Below are positions 26,520 through 35,818 of a stretch of 64,000 nt of DNA, in pieces (within the stretch, counting starts at the first letter, position 1; each line of letters begins with the position of its first letter). The notes under the pieces are model-generated. The model saw only the letters and a program-made list of their open reading frames with translations. It was not told the origin of the DNA and did not search any database. This stretch comes from Tahibacter amnicola (GTDB lineage: Bacteria; Pseudomonadota; Gammaproteobacteria; Xanthomonadales; Rhodanobacteraceae): assembly GCF_025398735.1 (NCBI RefSeq), contig NZ_CP104694.1:5049465-5113464 (forward strand). The letters are read 5' to 3'. The position numbers and the translations under genes are program-made.

Positions 26520-27521
26520 CTACCGGGTCATCGCCCCCTCTGGCGCGACCTCAGCCGCAAGACAACCCAGCCCTTCCAATGACGCCGCGATCGCCTCGTC
26601 GACCGGCGTGTGCGGCTCGTACCCGAGCACTGCCTTGAGGCGGTCGTTCGACATTCGCAGTGGCTCGCTCCACAAGTAGCGAAGTTCGCGCATCTCCCGG
26701 AACGTCGCGACAAAGGGGGAAGCAAGGTTCACCAGCCACCACGGAAATGCGCGCAGGGCCGGTGCATTGCCGGTACGCCGGGATACGACCCGGCGGATGG
26801 CCTGGGCCATTTTGGTGCCGTCGTCGTCCCAGTGGCCTTCCATGTGGAATACGGCAAAAGGCACCAGCGATTCACGTTTTTCCAGCAGGCTTACCATCGT
26901 GCGCGCTACATCGGGCAGGTACGCCCATTGGTGGCCGACACCTGCAGTGCCGGGCAGATTGATCGTCTTCACCGCCTGGCCAGGCTTGATCATTCCCTGC
27001 GAAAACCAGCTGTTGCCTGGCTTCGGGCCGAAGAAGTCACCGGCACGCACGACGATCGCGCGAGCCCCCTGCGTTGTCGCAGCCTGCAGCCGCTGCTCCA
27101 GTGCGACGCGAATGGCGCCCTTGCGGGTCGTGGGTTGCTGAGGCGAGTCTTCATGTAGCGTTGGAAATGCACTTGGCCCGAAGTTGTAGACCGTGCCCGG
27201 CAGCACGATGGTGGCGCGCTGGGCCTTCGCGGCGGCAATGGTGTTGTCCAGCATCGGCAGCACCAGTTCCGCCCAGCGGCGATAGCCCGGCGGATTCACC
27301 GCATGCACGATGACCAGGCAGCCCTCCGCAGCGGCCATGACGTCCTCACGATTCATCGCGTCGCCGCCAATCCAGAGGATGCCATCACGCGGTTCGCCCG
27401 CAGCCGGCGCGCCACGCGTCAGGGCGCGCACGTCCCAACCCGCACCGCGCAGCTGCCGCGCCACTTCGCCGCCGACGCCGCCGGTGGCTCCCAGGACCAA
27501 AGCCGTCTTTTCCTCACGCAT
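26520..27521 (-). CDS. NAD(P)-binding epimerase/dehydratase-like protein (333 aa)
   Basis: An extended (atypical) SDR. The N-terminal nucleotide motif LGATGGVGGEVARQL (G-x-x-G-x-x-G) is intact. ILWIGGDAMN and VHAVNPPGYRRW follow, and a Tyr-containing VYNFGP segment lies where extended SDRs carry theirs; the usual YxxxK is not clear. RAGDFFGPKPG and a late YLPDVARTMVSLLE are typical of NAD-dependent epimerases. GGGAG lies 7 bases before the ATG. It is divergent from a LysR regulator, a common arrangement for a regulator and its target. The substrate is unknown. Confidence 0.87.
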   Translation of the reverse strand: MREEKTALVLGATGGVGGEVARQLRGAGWDVRALTRGAPAAGEPRDGILWIGGDAMNREDVMAAAEGCLVIVHAVNPPGYRRWAELVLPMLDNTIAAAKAQRATIVLPGTVYNFGPSAFPTLHEDSPQQPTTRKGAIRVALEQRLQAATTQGARAIVVRAGDFFGPKPGNSWFSQGMIKPGQAVKTINLPGTAGVGHQWAYLPDVARTMVSLLEKRESLVPFAVFHMEGHWDDDGTKMAQAIRRVVSRRTGNAPALRAFPWWLVNLASPFVATFREMRELRYLWSEPLRMSNDRLKAVLGYEPHTPVDEAIAASLEGLGCLAAEVAPEGAMTR

Positions 27522-27571
27522 AGCGAACTCCCGTTGGTGTGGAGCCAGTGTGCGGACTTCCGCCCCCCAAT

Positions 27572-27596
27572 GGAAATTGACGAACACCCTATTTCC
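27572..27596. promoter_or_regulatory. Candidate LysR operator in the divergent intergenic region
   Basis: An inverted repeat GGAAAT-N13-ATTTCC lies in the 90-base gap between the epimerase and LysR genes. LysR regulators commonly bind short interrupted palindromes in such gaps and repress themselves. The assignment rests on position and symmetry only. Confidence 0.45.
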
Positions 27597-27611
27597 GCTA
27601 TACAAAAACGA

Positions 27612-28511
27612 ATGATCATGGAACCGAGCTGGGAGCTCTACCGCTCGTACCTGGCCGTACTGCAGGAGGGTTCGCTGTCCGCGGCCGCTCGCGCCCTGGG
27701 CCTGACCCAGCCCACGCTCGGACGTCACATCCAGAGCCTGGAAGACACCCTGGGCTTCAGCCTGTTCACGCGGTCGCAGCAGGGCCTGCAACCCACGCCA
27801 GCGGCGCTGGAGCTCAGGCCGCATGCGCAAGCGATGCATCATGCCGCTGCCGCTCTCCGGCGCGCTGCGGAGGGCCAGGGCGCCATGCAAGGGACCGTGC
27901 GCATCAGCGCCAGCGAGGTCGTCGGCGTGGAAGTGCTGCCGCCCATCGTTACCGGGCTGCGTTCCGCGCACCCCCACCTGACGATCGAGCTCGCACTGAG
28001 CAATCGCGTCCACGACCTGCTCCTGCGCGAGGCCGACATCGCCGTCCGCATGGCACGCCCCGCGCAGGATGCGCTGGTGGCACAGCGCGCTGGCGACGTG
28101 GAGCTGGGCTTGTTTGCCCACGCGAAGTACTTGCGCAAGCACGGCACGCCCAAGGCACTTTCCGAGCTGGCGAAACACTCGCTGATCGGATTCGACGAGG
28201 AGACCCCGTTCCTTCGCGCAGCGCGCAAATCCCTGCCTACGTGGCGCCGTGACGCCTTCGCGCTGCGCGTCGACAGTGACCTGGCGCAGCTCGCACTGAT
28301 CCGCGCCGGTGCCGGCATCGGCGTCTGCCAGGTCATGGTGGCGCGACGTACCCCCGAGCTGGTGCGGCTGCTGCCGGAGTCATTCACGCTGGCACTGGAA
28401 ACCTGGGTGACGATGCACGAAGACCTGCGCCACAGCGTGCGCTGCAAACAGACCTTCGACGCCTTGTACCAAGGCCTGCAACGGCATCTGTCAGCGTCGT
28501 CTGCGCTGTGA
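27612..28511 (+). CDS. LysR-family transcriptional regulator (299 aa)
   Basis: An N-terminal winged helix-turn-helix (YLAVLQEGSLSAAARALGLT then QPTLGRHIQSLEDTLG, about residues 12-48) and a C-terminal effector-binding domain (VRISASEVVGVEVLPPIV, and IRAGAGIGVCQVMVARR near the end). It likely controls the divergent epimerase-like gene and its own expression through the intergenic palindrome at 27572-27596. The start could be the ATG at 27612 or the one two codons later (27618); neither has a strong ribosome-binding site. Effector unknown. Confidence 0.92.
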   Translation: MIMEPSWELYRSYLAVLQEGSLSAAARALGLTQPTLGRHIQSLEDTLGFSLFTRSQQGLQPTPAALELRPHAQAMHHAAAALRRAAEGQGAMQGTVRISASEVVGVEVLPPIVTGLRSAHPHLTIELALSNRVHDLLLREADIAVRMARPAQDALVAQRAGDVELGLFAHAKYLRKHGTPKALSELAKHSLIGFDEETPFLRAARKSLPTWRRDAFALRVDSDLAQLALIRAGAGIGVCQVMVARRTPELVRLLPESFTLALETWVTMHEDLRHSVRCKQTFDALYQGLQRHLSASSAL

Positions 28512-28704
28512 TCAGCCAGGGTTTGTGATTCAATTCCTTCTTTCCGGAACATCTTCCCATGCGCGGCGACACTGACTTTCACGTCTCACCTTCGCCGTCG
28601 AGATGGCATTCGACCTGGCCTCGGGCACGCCCCGCGCCTGGCGGCGAACAGAACCATCGCTGCCCCTCACCAGAAACCCATGTCCGTAGCAGGAACGACA
28701 CCCC

Positions 28705-29400
28705 GTGACCGAAAAGAAGACACCCCTTCCCCGCATGCAGTTGCTCGATACCGCCGCTATTCCCGGTGACGGCGGCGAATTGCGTTTTTTCCAGGAAGGC
28801 CAGCACTTCTCGATCAAGATCGCCGGCGGGGGCGACCTCATGTCGACGCGGATGCATGGATCCGAAGACCGCCTGGCCGAAATCGCCTGCGAGCGGATCG
28901 CGATGCGGCCTCGCGCCCGGGTACTGATCGGCGGCCTGGGCATGGGGTTTACCCTGGCGGCTGCCTTGCGCAGCCTGAATTCAGACGCCGAAGTGGTCGT
29001 CGCCGAGCTGGTGCCGGCAGTGGTGCGTTGGAATCGCGGCCCACTGGGAGAACATGCCGGAAATCCCTTGAACGACCCTCGCGCGCGGGTTTGCGAGCAG
29101 GACGTGGCGCTGCTGCTGAAGAACCAGCGCGCGGAGTACGACGCGGTGATGCTCGACGTCGACAACGGCCCCGAGGGCCTCACGCACCCGCGCAATGCCT
29201 GGCTCTACGGCATGAGTGGCCTGGGTGCCATCCGGCAGGCGCTGCGTCCCCGGGGCATTCTGGCGGTGTGGTCAGCCGGATCAGACCCGCGATTTACCGA
29301 ACGCCTTCGCCGCGCCGAGTTTGCCGTGGAAGAAGTACCGGTTCGGGCCCATGGCAAGAAGGGGCTGCGCCACCGCATCTGGGTGGCACAGCGTGATTGA
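28705..29400 (+). CDS. Spermidine-synthase-like methyltransferase-fold protein (231 aa)
   Basis: A Rossmann-type class I fold of the spermidine/spermine synthase group. The glycine motif is VLIGGLGMGFTLAAAL, followed by an acidic strand end (VVVAELVPAVVRWNR) and YDAVMLDVDNGPEG, where synthases carry their catalytic Asp region. It lacks the full N-terminal beta-sheet domain of SpeE and is shorter than usual, so polyamine synthesis is not certain. It begins at a GTG at 28705 with AGGAA about 9 bases upstream; the next ATG (28735) would cut ten residues. It stands alone between the LysR gene and a convergent small gene. Confidence 0.82.
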   Translation: MTEKKTPLPRMQLLDTAAIPGDGGELRFFQEGQHFSIKIAGGGDLMSTRMHGSEDRLAEIACERIAMRPRARVLIGGLGMGFTLAAALRSLNSDAEVVVAELVPAVVRWNRGPLGEHAGNPLNDPRARVCEQDVALLLKNQRAEYDAVMLDVDNGPEGLTHPRNAWLYGMSGLGAIRQALRPRGILAVWSAGSDPRFTERLRRAEFAVEEVPVRAHGKKGLRHRIWVAQRD

Positions 29401-29421
29401 ACGGCTTGCTCCGCGCCCGCA

Positions 29422-29601
29422 TCACCTTGCCGGCTCGCCATCGCAGAACTGCGGTGAGTCCGGCGTTCCGCTCCACCAGGCGCGCGCAAATTCCTCCGGC
29501 GACGGTGCGCGGCCCCGTGCCTGCGCGGCCTGTTTGTAGCGCTGCCAATTGGTCTGGACGGAAAGATAGGGGTTCGGCGACCAATCGGTGATTCGTTCCA
29601 T
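29422..29601 (-). CDS. Small hypothetical protein (59 aa)
   Basis: A short gene reading MERITDWSPNPYLSVQTNWQ onward to a stop at 29422-29424. The sequence is aromatic and charged, with no signal peptide or membrane helix; PSPEEFARAWW suggests a short helix. The minus-strand start has GGAG 8 bases upstream (CGGAGTCACATCG), and amino-acid composition is like a real protein. It is convergent with the synthase-like gene, leaving 21 bases between stops. I do not recognise a family. Confidence 0.5.
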   Translation of the reverse strand: MERITDWSPNPYLSVQTNWQRYKQAAQARGRAPSPEEFARAWWSGTPDSPQFCDGEPAR

Positions 29602-29938
29602 CGATGTGACTCCGCGGTTTGCGCCACATGGCGCCGGGGAATCGCATAGCAACAGCCGGACCAACCTGCCGCCCCCGCAAACCAGCGCCACTGCGCAATC
29701 AATAGCGGCAGCACTGGCCGCACTCTGCACGACCGTGCCGCGGCGGCCGCGCAATACGCCGGAGCGTAGGGATAGCCCTGCCTGGAATCGTCGTTTGAGG
29801 TAACACCGCATTGCATTGACCGCCCCGCCGCGGCGGGATCCGGTCCCTGGTCGGTCGAACGCCCCCGTATGTCGCAAATCCGGCCCCGAATCCGTCAATC
29901 GCTGCAGAATTGCCTGTTTTTTTCTGTGGAGTACCCGC
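29602..29938. other. Intergenic region upstream of the beta-helix gene
   Basis: Between divergent starts at 29601 and 29939. I see no gene or repeat; it must hold promoters for both neighbours. Confidence 0.4.
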
Positions 29939-31729
29939 ATGTTCCGTCACCTGCCGCTCGCTGTTGCTGCCGTGTCTGCCGCCGCGCCAGTCTCCGCAGC
30001 GATCTACTCGGTCGGCCCGTCGGGCACGCCCGGCAGTTGCACCCACACCACGATCCAGGCCGCAGTCAACGCCGCTGCAGCCAACCCGGGGCCCGACGAG
30101 ATCTTCGTTTCCACCAACGGCGTGAACGGCTACGCAAACCAGGCCATCACCATCGTCAACCAGCCGCTGACCCTGATCGGCGGCTTCAGCGACTGCTTTC
30201 CACTCGCCCCGACCGGCATGACCCGCCTGAACGGCAGCGGCGGTGCGGCAGCACCGGTCATCTTCATCCAGAGCACTGGCGACAACACTGTCGATGTGCA
30301 ACTGGAGCGGTTCGAAATTCTCAACGGTGACAACACCACCGGTTTCACCTACGGCGGCGGGATTTCGATCCAGGCACGCGGCCAGGTTTCGGCCACGCAT
30401 CTGCGCGTGGCGGGCAATCGCGCCTACTACGGCGCAGGCATCGCGGTCGTGGGTGACCTGGGCGAGCAGGCCACGCGGTTGACCATCGGCGATCACGTGC
30501 TCGTGGAAGACAACCTCACCGCCGGCACCAATGGTGGCGGCTCGGGCGGCGGCATCTACGTCAACAGCGCCGCATTGCGCCTGGGCGGGGTCAACACCGT
30601 GGTCCGCCGCAACAGCGCCTCGAGCGGCGGCGGCGTGGCCATCGGCGGCAACTCGCCTACCCAGCGCAGCAGCCTGGTGCTGCAATCCGGTGGCGAGGGA
30701 GCAGACCGCGTGATCGCGAACAACACGGCGAGTTACGCCGGCGGCGGCCTGCTCGTTGGCGCCTATTCAACTGCCACACTGTTCACGACGGACCCGGCGC
30801 GCCCGGTGAGCATTTCCGGCAATAGCGCCGATTACGGCGGTGGTATCTGGGCCTACGGGCCCGAAACGCAGGTGACGATGTGGGAAGGCCGCCTGCACGA
30901 CAACACGGCGCGCCAGGCGGGGGGCGGCATCACGGCCGACCGCGGTGCCGAAGTGGCGTTCTACCCGCTCTCTGCCGGCAACGCACCGCAGGGCGCCGTG
31001 GCCTGTACCGCATCGGCCTATTGCAATCGCCTGACCGATAACCGCGCCGGCGATTCCTTTGCCTGGCTGGGTGCCGTCGCGCTGATGAAAAACAGCGAGG
31101 CCACGGTCGAGACGAAACTGATCCTGCATTCGACGGTGATTGCCGGGAACGTCGGCTACACGCTGTTTGCGGACGGTTGCGATGCCCCGCCCACGCCGTG
31201 CGGCCTGCCTTCGTCGATCCGCATCACCAATTCGCTGATTGCGCCCAATTTTGATGCCGAGAGCCTGCTTGGCGTGTACCAGGGCGGCACTTTGTTCCGT
31301 TGTGACCTTTGCACCATCGCCAGCAATGGCGTCAACGGCGACGATCCGTTCATCGAGAGCAGCAGCCGCGTTGAATTGAGCCGCAGCATCCTTTGGCAAC
31401 CCGGCCGCGACATCATCGGTGGTTCCTTCACACCACAGGTGCAAGCCCAGTCGCTGCTGCTTCATGACGCCAGCGATTTTGCCGGCCAGAGCCATGTGCG
31501 CGTCGGCGACCCGCACTTCATCGCCCAAGGCGCTGGCGACTTCCGGCTCGCCATTACCTCTCCTGCGCTGGATTCAGCCAGTGCCGCGGCCGCACCGGCC
31601 TTCGACCTCGACGGGCATTTGCGCAACGTCGACCAGCCCGGCCTCACCAATCAGCAGGGGCCGCTGGACCTGGGCGCATTCGAACGCCACAACGACACGG
31701 ACCTGATCTTCCGCAACAGCTTCGAGTAA
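29939..31729 (+). CDS. Exported right-handed beta-helix protein with IFRNSFE tail (596 aa)
   Basis: A signal peptide (MFRHLPLAVAAVSAAAPVSA) is followed by a pectate-lyase-like, polymorphic-outer-membrane-protein-type repeat domain. TTIQAAVNAAAANPGPDEIF begins the domain; NGGGSGGGIYVNSAALRLGG, NSASSGGGVAIGGNS, NTASYAGGGLLVG and NSADYGGGIWAYG are successive GGG-I rungs. No catalytic residues are recognisable, so it may be an adhesin or surface protein. The C-terminus LGAFERHNDTDLIFRNSFE carries the short tail motif discussed in the findings. The ATG at 29939 gives the signal peptide directly. A hairpin follows 11 bases after the stop. Confidence 0.85.
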   Translation: MFRHLPLAVAAVSAAAPVSAAIYSVGPSGTPGSCTHTTIQAAVNAAAANPGPDEIFVSTNGVNGYANQAITIVNQPLTLIGGFSDCFPLAPTGMTRLNGSGGAAAPVIFIQSTGDNTVDVQLERFEILNGDNTTGFTYGGGISIQARGQVSATHLRVAGNRAYYGAGIAVVGDLGEQATRLTIGDHVLVEDNLTAGTNGGGSGGGIYVNSAALRLGGVNTVVRRNSASSGGGVAIGGNSPTQRSSLVLQSGGEGADRVIANNTASYAGGGLLVGAYSTATLFTTDPARPVSISGNSADYGGGIWAYGPETQVTMWEGRLHDNTARQAGGGITADRGAEVAFYPLSAGNAPQGAVACTASAYCNRLTDNRAGDSFAWLGAVALMKNSEATVETKLILHSTVIAGNVGYTLFADGCDAPPTPCGLPSSIRITNSLIAPNFDAESLLGVYQGGTLFRCDLCTIASNGVNGDDPFIESSSRVELSRSILWQPGRDIIGGSFTPQVQAQSLLLHDASDFAGQSHVRVGDPHFIAQGAGDFRLAITSPALDSASAAAAPAFDLDGHLRNVDQPGLTNQQGPLDLGAFERHNDTDLIFRNSFE

Positions 31730-31740
31730 TCATGCAGGAT

Positions 31741-31780
31741 CAGCGTAAGGAGACAGTCTTGCGGCAGCCTCCTTACGCTG
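31741..31780. terminator. Bidirectional hairpin between convergent genes
   Basis: A 12-bp perfect stem CAGCGTAAGGAG/CTCCTTACGCTG with a 16-base loop, between the stop of the beta-helix gene (31729) and the stop of the minus-strand gene (31785). Confidence 0.65.
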
Positions 31781-31784
31781 TGCG

Positions 31785-32678
31785 TCATTGGCGGTGCGCG
31801 GTGCTCTGCGCCGCAAGCGCCCCATTGCCCACGGCGGCGCGGCCAACGGCGATGTTGTTGTCCAGGCGAACTTCGGCGCCCATATAGGTGAACAGGCCTG
31901 CCATCGCCAGCATCGACGAAGGTGCGATCGACGCGTCGATCACCTGCCCCGCCGTGAGCGTCACGATATAGCGCACATGCACCTGGTGAAACGGCGCGAC
32001 GGACATGCGCTCGTACAGGTTGCCGTTCACGGTGGGCGCCGATCCGCAGCTCGTCGCCGCCGGCGCCACCTTGCAGTAGCGCGCCGAGTCGAACACCGAA
32101 CCGTCGTAGCCCGCGCTGATGACATAGGGCAACGTCGCCATGGGTGACATCGGCGGAATGTCCAGGTCCACGAAATAGGTGTAGGTGAACCCGTTGGCGG
32201 CGTCCGGCAACGCTACCACGGTGGCAGTCACCGTGGCGTCTGGCGTCTCCTCGAACGGCGCCACCAACAGGTAGGCCGTGTGCCTGCGCGTGCTGTCGCT
32301 ACGCAGTCCATAGCACACGAGCCCGTCGTCGCCGATCACGCGGAACTCCGGCACGAACTCAAGGGACCGCAGCCCCGCCACCGGAATCTGCCGGCCCTGC
32401 CCATCCAGCGGGCCGAACCGGAAGCTTCCGCCGCGCGGTCCGACCCCGGGCCACTGCACGTCCAGCTTCTGCGCGCCGGCCTGTGCGACATCGTCGACCT
32501 TGGCGCAGATCGCCGGACCCTGCGTGGAGAATGTCGCGACACCGTCCGTATAGCTCCAGTCCGTCGCGACCACGTGATCTTCGTCCGCGATCACAAGCGG
32601 CAGCGCGACGCCGGCGACGGCGGACGCCGGTAGCGACAGCAAAGCGGCGCAGGCCGCTGCACAGCTGGCAATTTTCAT
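31785..32678 (-). CDS. Exported hypothetical protein (297 aa)
   Basis: The signal peptide is MKIASCAAACAALLSLPASA with cleavage likely after AVAG. The mature part contains scattered cysteines (AICAKVDD, LVCYGLR, RYCKVAPAATSCGS) that could form disulfides, and beta-rich segments (YTYFVDLDIPP, VHVRYIVTLTAG). I recognise no family. An AGGGAGGAAAC-like site precedes its ATG. Together with the next minus-strand gene it forms a pair of exported proteins transcribed in the same direction, separated by about 110 bases, which may have separate promoters. Confidence 0.75.
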   Translation of the reverse strand: MKIASCAAACAALLSLPASAVAGVALPLVIADEDHVVATDWSYTDGVATFSTQGPAICAKVDDVAQAGAQKLDVQWPGVGPRGGSFRFGPLDGQGRQIPVAGLRSLEFVPEFRVIGDDGLVCYGLRSDSTRRHTAYLLVAPFEETPDATVTATVVALPDAANGFTYTYFVDLDIPPMSPMATLPYVISAGYDGSVFDSARYCKVAPAATSCGSAPTVNGNLYERMSVAPFHQVHVRYIVTLTAGQVIDASIAPSSMLAMAGLFTYMGAEVRLDNNIAVGRAAVGNGALAAQSTAHRQ

Positions 32679-32786
32679 GTCCGTTTCCTCCCTTCAATCG
32701 ATCACAGTGAACACCGGCAACCCGTACAATGCGGCTGTGCCGGAAACGGAACAGCCGCATCGAACAGCCCGCGGGCACGTGCGGAC

Positions 32787-33944
32787 TCAGTTGCCCGGCC
32801 GGCCCCTGTCGCGATGCGTCTTCATGCTGAATCGACAGGTGAAATCAGGACAAAGCGGCACTCCCGGTGTATCGACGTTGGCAAATACGAAATTCATGTA
32901 GTACCGCGCACCGGGTTCGAGCTGGCAGGCGTATTGCGGTGCCGAATTGTTCCGCAGCGCCAGGAAAAGCATTTCCGAGTTGGGCGACAAATTGCCGCGA
33001 CACGTTGACGAGATCTCCGGATCCTTGAACACGCCCGGACAACGCGAAATCGCGATACCAATCGGCTGCGGCGCCGGATTGAAGTTGCCGACGGGCGGCT
33101 GCCAACGGGTTTCAAACGTCGCCAGGGAGAAGAGGAAATTCGGCTGCAGGCCCGTCGTCGGCACGGTGAACTCAAAGGCAAAATACTCGTTTGCTCCAAG
33201 CGCGATATTCACCTGGGATCCCAGCGGAGGCTCGGGGAATTCGTGCGCCACGCCAGTGCCCGGAAGGTAGCCGAAGATGGTCTTGTAGTAGCGCGCGTCC
33301 GCCGTGCTGGCGCCGAAGTTCGAGTGGATCACGCTGGCAGTGAGCGCACGCGTGGCGACCTGTGGCGTCGGGCACTGGCCATCGGGCGTGGTCACGCTGA
33401 CCGTTGCCGGCGTCGGGCTGGAAACCGCCGCCACATTAGCCTTGTAGCACTTCACGGCGAACTGGTGTTCGCCGGTGCCCGTCGCCGTCAAGGTCTTGGC
33501 CACACTGGCACACGCGCCCCCCGTGCATACCTGGGTCGTGTTGCTGACCGGTTGCCAGCCGGCCACCGAGGAATTGGGCGGAATCACCGACCCTTCCGAC
33601 GTACAGTAATCCGGGCTGCCCGTGGTGGTGAATTGCACCGTAAACGGCGTATTCTGCTGAACGGAATTGGGGCCTGTCACCGGCGAAACCGTGATTCCAC
33701 CGCCCGTCTGCCCACCCGGGCAATCGCCACTAAACGGTGACGGCACATCCGTCACCATCACCAGATGGCCCGCATTCGGCCCCTCGGTGACCAACTTGAC
33801 GGCCGGCGCAGACGCACTGGTGATGGTGCAACGCTTGGTGCCGTTGGCATAGACCACATCCAGCTGCGTGTCGGCCGCAGAGATACCGGCCATGGACACG
33901 AATGCGCCTATCCCTACGAAAATGGTGCGCAGAACATTCAGCAT
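32787..33944 (-). CDS. Exported hypothetical protein with Ig-like middle (385 aa)
   Basis: The signal peptide MLNVLRTIFVGIGAFVSMAG ends in ISAA. After a short domain (VYANGTKRCTITSASA) comes an Ig/CARDB-like section (PFTVQFTTTGSPDYC, AKTLTATGTGEHQFAVKCYK, PATVSVTTPDG). A C-terminal region is rich in aromatic and cysteine residues (ISRCPGVFKDPEISSTCRG, YACQLEPGARYYMNFVFAN, CPDFTCRFSM). AAGGAAACCAAG precedes the ATG. No family is recognised. The C-terminal domain could bind a ligand on the cell surface; this is inference. Confidence 0.75.
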   Translation of the reverse strand: MLNVLRTIFVGIGAFVSMAGISAADTQLDVVYANGTKRCTITSASAPAVKLVTEGPNAGHLVMVTDVPSPFSGDCPGGQTGGGITVSPVTGPNSVQQNTPFTVQFTTTGSPDYCTSEGSVIPPNSSVAGWQPVSNTTQVCTGGACASVAKTLTATGTGEHQFAVKCYKANVAAVSSPTPATVSVTTPDGQCPTPQVATRALTASVIHSNFGASTADARYYKTIFGYLPGTGVAHEFPEPPLGSQVNIALGANEYFAFEFTVPTTGLQPNFLFSLATFETRWQPPVGNFNPAPQPIGIAISRCPGVFKDPEISSTCRGNLSPNSEMLFLALRNNSAPQYACQLEPGARYYMNFVFANVDTPGVPLCPDFTCRFSMKTHRDRGRPGN

Positions 33945-34482
33945 CTTGGTTTCCTTGTTCACGGATGGCGCAATCGCGGTCATGCGAGGAAGCTGTTCCC
34001 TTCCTCGCGCTATCCACTCGTACAACGTTTCCCGGCGGAGACGCCCTACCGGGTCAACTGACGCGCGCGGCAGCACGTGCCGCGAGAGGGCAGCCCGATA
34101 CTTAACGAGACGCAGCGATAGTGGTTGACGCGTGGACGAACAAAATGCGCGATGCCCCCTCGGAACCCGGGAGCTTGGTTTGCTTGCTCTCGAACTGAGT
34201 AGCGCAACGGATCGCACGGTTGCAGCGTGCACTATCCGACATTGGCGGAGGGCCGCCGGGAATCCGCGCAGCATGGATCCCCGTACGAACACTAACCGGA
34301 CTGCTGCTCCGCTTCCTCGCGAAATGCACCCCTATCTGGCGACGCGCAGGCGCGTGAAGACCTTCAGCGGTGCGAAAGAAGACGATAGGTCAACGGCACG
34401 CACCTTGCGTGCGCTATTCGACAAAGGGCGGCCAGCGACACCGCGAGCGACACTTTTGTGCTCGCGGCCGCACGCAACCTGG
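33945..34482. other. Intergenic region, nothing recognised
   Basis: About 540 bases between two minus-strand genes. Open frames exist on both strands but show no family resemblance or starts with ribosome-binding sites; I see no repeats of the REP type. Confidence 0.4.
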
Positions 34483-34935
34483 TCACTCCTCGTCATCCAC
34501 ACACTCCAACAAGGACATCAGTTCAGCCAACGCTTCCCAGGTCGGATCCTCCCGCTGCTTGAACAGGTGAGGCTCCGGCGCGAAGGTGTCCAGCAGCGGC
34601 TGCAGCGTTGCCAGAAAGACGGCCGGGTCGGCCGCGAAGTAGCGCCAGCTGCGACGGCCGTTGCCGGTCAGGCATGCGGCCTGGATACCAATCCCGGTTG
34701 CTTCGATGGCCGATTCCAGCGCGTCCTCGAACGCGCTCATGCGCTGGATATCCTTCTGGCGGGGCATCCCGTCCTTCTTGGCGGGATAAGGCCATCGCAG
34801 AATCATCAGCATCGGGTGCTTCGACCGGATTCGTTGCGCGGGAATCCGCGTGCGGAAACGAAAGACGGTATCAAGATCGTCACCGTCGAATGCCGAGCGG
34901 ACAACCGCCCAGTTATCGGAAATCGACTCATTCAT
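34483..34935 (-). CDS. DUF695-family protein (150 aa)
   Basis: A cytoplasmic protein of the DUF695 type, recognised from the early WAVVRSAFDGDDLDTVFRFR, the central FEDALESAIEATG and the following LTGNGRRSWRYFAADP, a strand-helix pattern shared by this family. Its biochemical role is not established; no catalytic residues are known to me. The ATG complementary to 34933-34935 has AAGGATGTGGCG in front. It is divergent from the DUF3228 gene about 325 bases away, so the two are independent. Confidence 0.75.
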   Translation of the reverse strand: MNESISDNWAVVRSAFDGDDLDTVFRFRTRIPAQRIRSKHPMLMILRWPYPAKKDGMPRQKDIQRMSAFEDALESAIEATGIGIQAACLTGNGRRSWRYFAADPAVFLATLQPLLDTFAPEPHLFKQREDPTWEALAELMSLLECVDDEE

Positions 34936-35260
34936 CGCCACATCCTTCTCCGAAGGGGGTTTCGGTACGCGGGGCCGAGCCGCCCGAACCTGTACCGGAT
35001 CGGATGCGGAAGGCGCCCGGTCCAGGGATTGGCCCGCCAACGGTATTCGGGTGGCGCCGCGCTGGCAATTGCCGCGTGTCGGTTTCCACCTGCCTCTCAG
35101 GGCCAGCGCCTCCCACGCAACGTGCGCGAATCGCTTGCAGGCACCGCAGTCGAAGCACCTCGAGCGCCTGCTGCACCGAACCTGGCCGCCTCGATTCGGC
35201 GGGGGATGAGGTTCCCCTCGCCATGCCTGATAATGCGCGCCCCATCGAGCCCGCCTGCCC
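34936..35260. other. Intergenic region between divergent genes, nothing recognised
   Basis: This region holds the promoters of the DUF695 and DUF3228 genes. I see no repeat or further gene. Confidence 0.4.
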
Positions 35261-35818
35261 ATGTCCATCATCCTGACCGACTTCGCCCGAGCGCGCCTGT
35301 TTCCGAAGGAAGCACGGCGCAATACCATCCAGGACTGCACACCCGAACAGTTCGAGCACCACCTCAACAGTGTGACGCCACTCGCAGTGCTCGACGGTTA
35401 TGCCCCGTTCTGCAAGCTGCATGTGCATCGCAACTGGACCTCCACGCGCTGCCTCGCCGCACCGATTACCGACGAGAACCGGCATCTGCTGCGCTCGGAC
35501 TACGAAGCCCGTACCAAAGACGAACTGCCGGTGCTGGTCCGCTGGTTTGAAGGTCTTGAGCCGCCAGTCGCCAGCTTCCTCATCGTCATCCTCTACAGCC
35601 GCGAGCAACTGGCGAAAGAAGGCACCGTAACAACCGCTGAGTGGGGCATCGTGGGCTGCATGTACACCGCAGAGCCGGTTGAAACACCGATGGCGCCGAT
35701 CACCATGATGCGCAACGCGCTGGGTGTGGAAGAAGGCGGCTCCGGCGTGCCGCTGGATCGCGACGCATACCAACGCAGCGTGGCCTTCTGGCAGACACAC
35801 GCGAACTGGCGCGGTTAG
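35261..35818 (+). CDS. DUF3228-family protein (185 aa)
   Basis: Single-domain cytoplasmic protein of the DUF3228 family, recognised by its overall length and by segments such as YAPFCKLHVHRNWT, SDYEARTKDELPVLVRWFEG and TAEWGIVGCMYTAEP. The function of the family is unknown. The HVHRN and CMYTAEP stretches are conserved-looking, but I cannot call them catalytic. The gene starts at the ATG at 35261 and stands alone; a short hairpin follows about 50 bases after its stop. Confidence 0.8.
   Translation: MSIILTDFARARLFPKEARRNTIQDCTPEQFEHHLNSVTPLAVLDGYAPFCKLHVHRNWTSTRCLAAPITDENRHLLRSDYEARTKDELPVLVRWFEGLEPPVASFLIVILYSREQLAKEGTVTTAEWGIVGCMYTAEPVETPMAPITMMRNALGVEEGGSGVPLDRDAYQRSVAFWQTHANWRG

Noticed and set aside
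34132-35550. 472-codon plus-strand frame over the DUF695 gene
   Set aside because: It is antisense to the DUF695 protein and out of frame with DUF3228; no motif.
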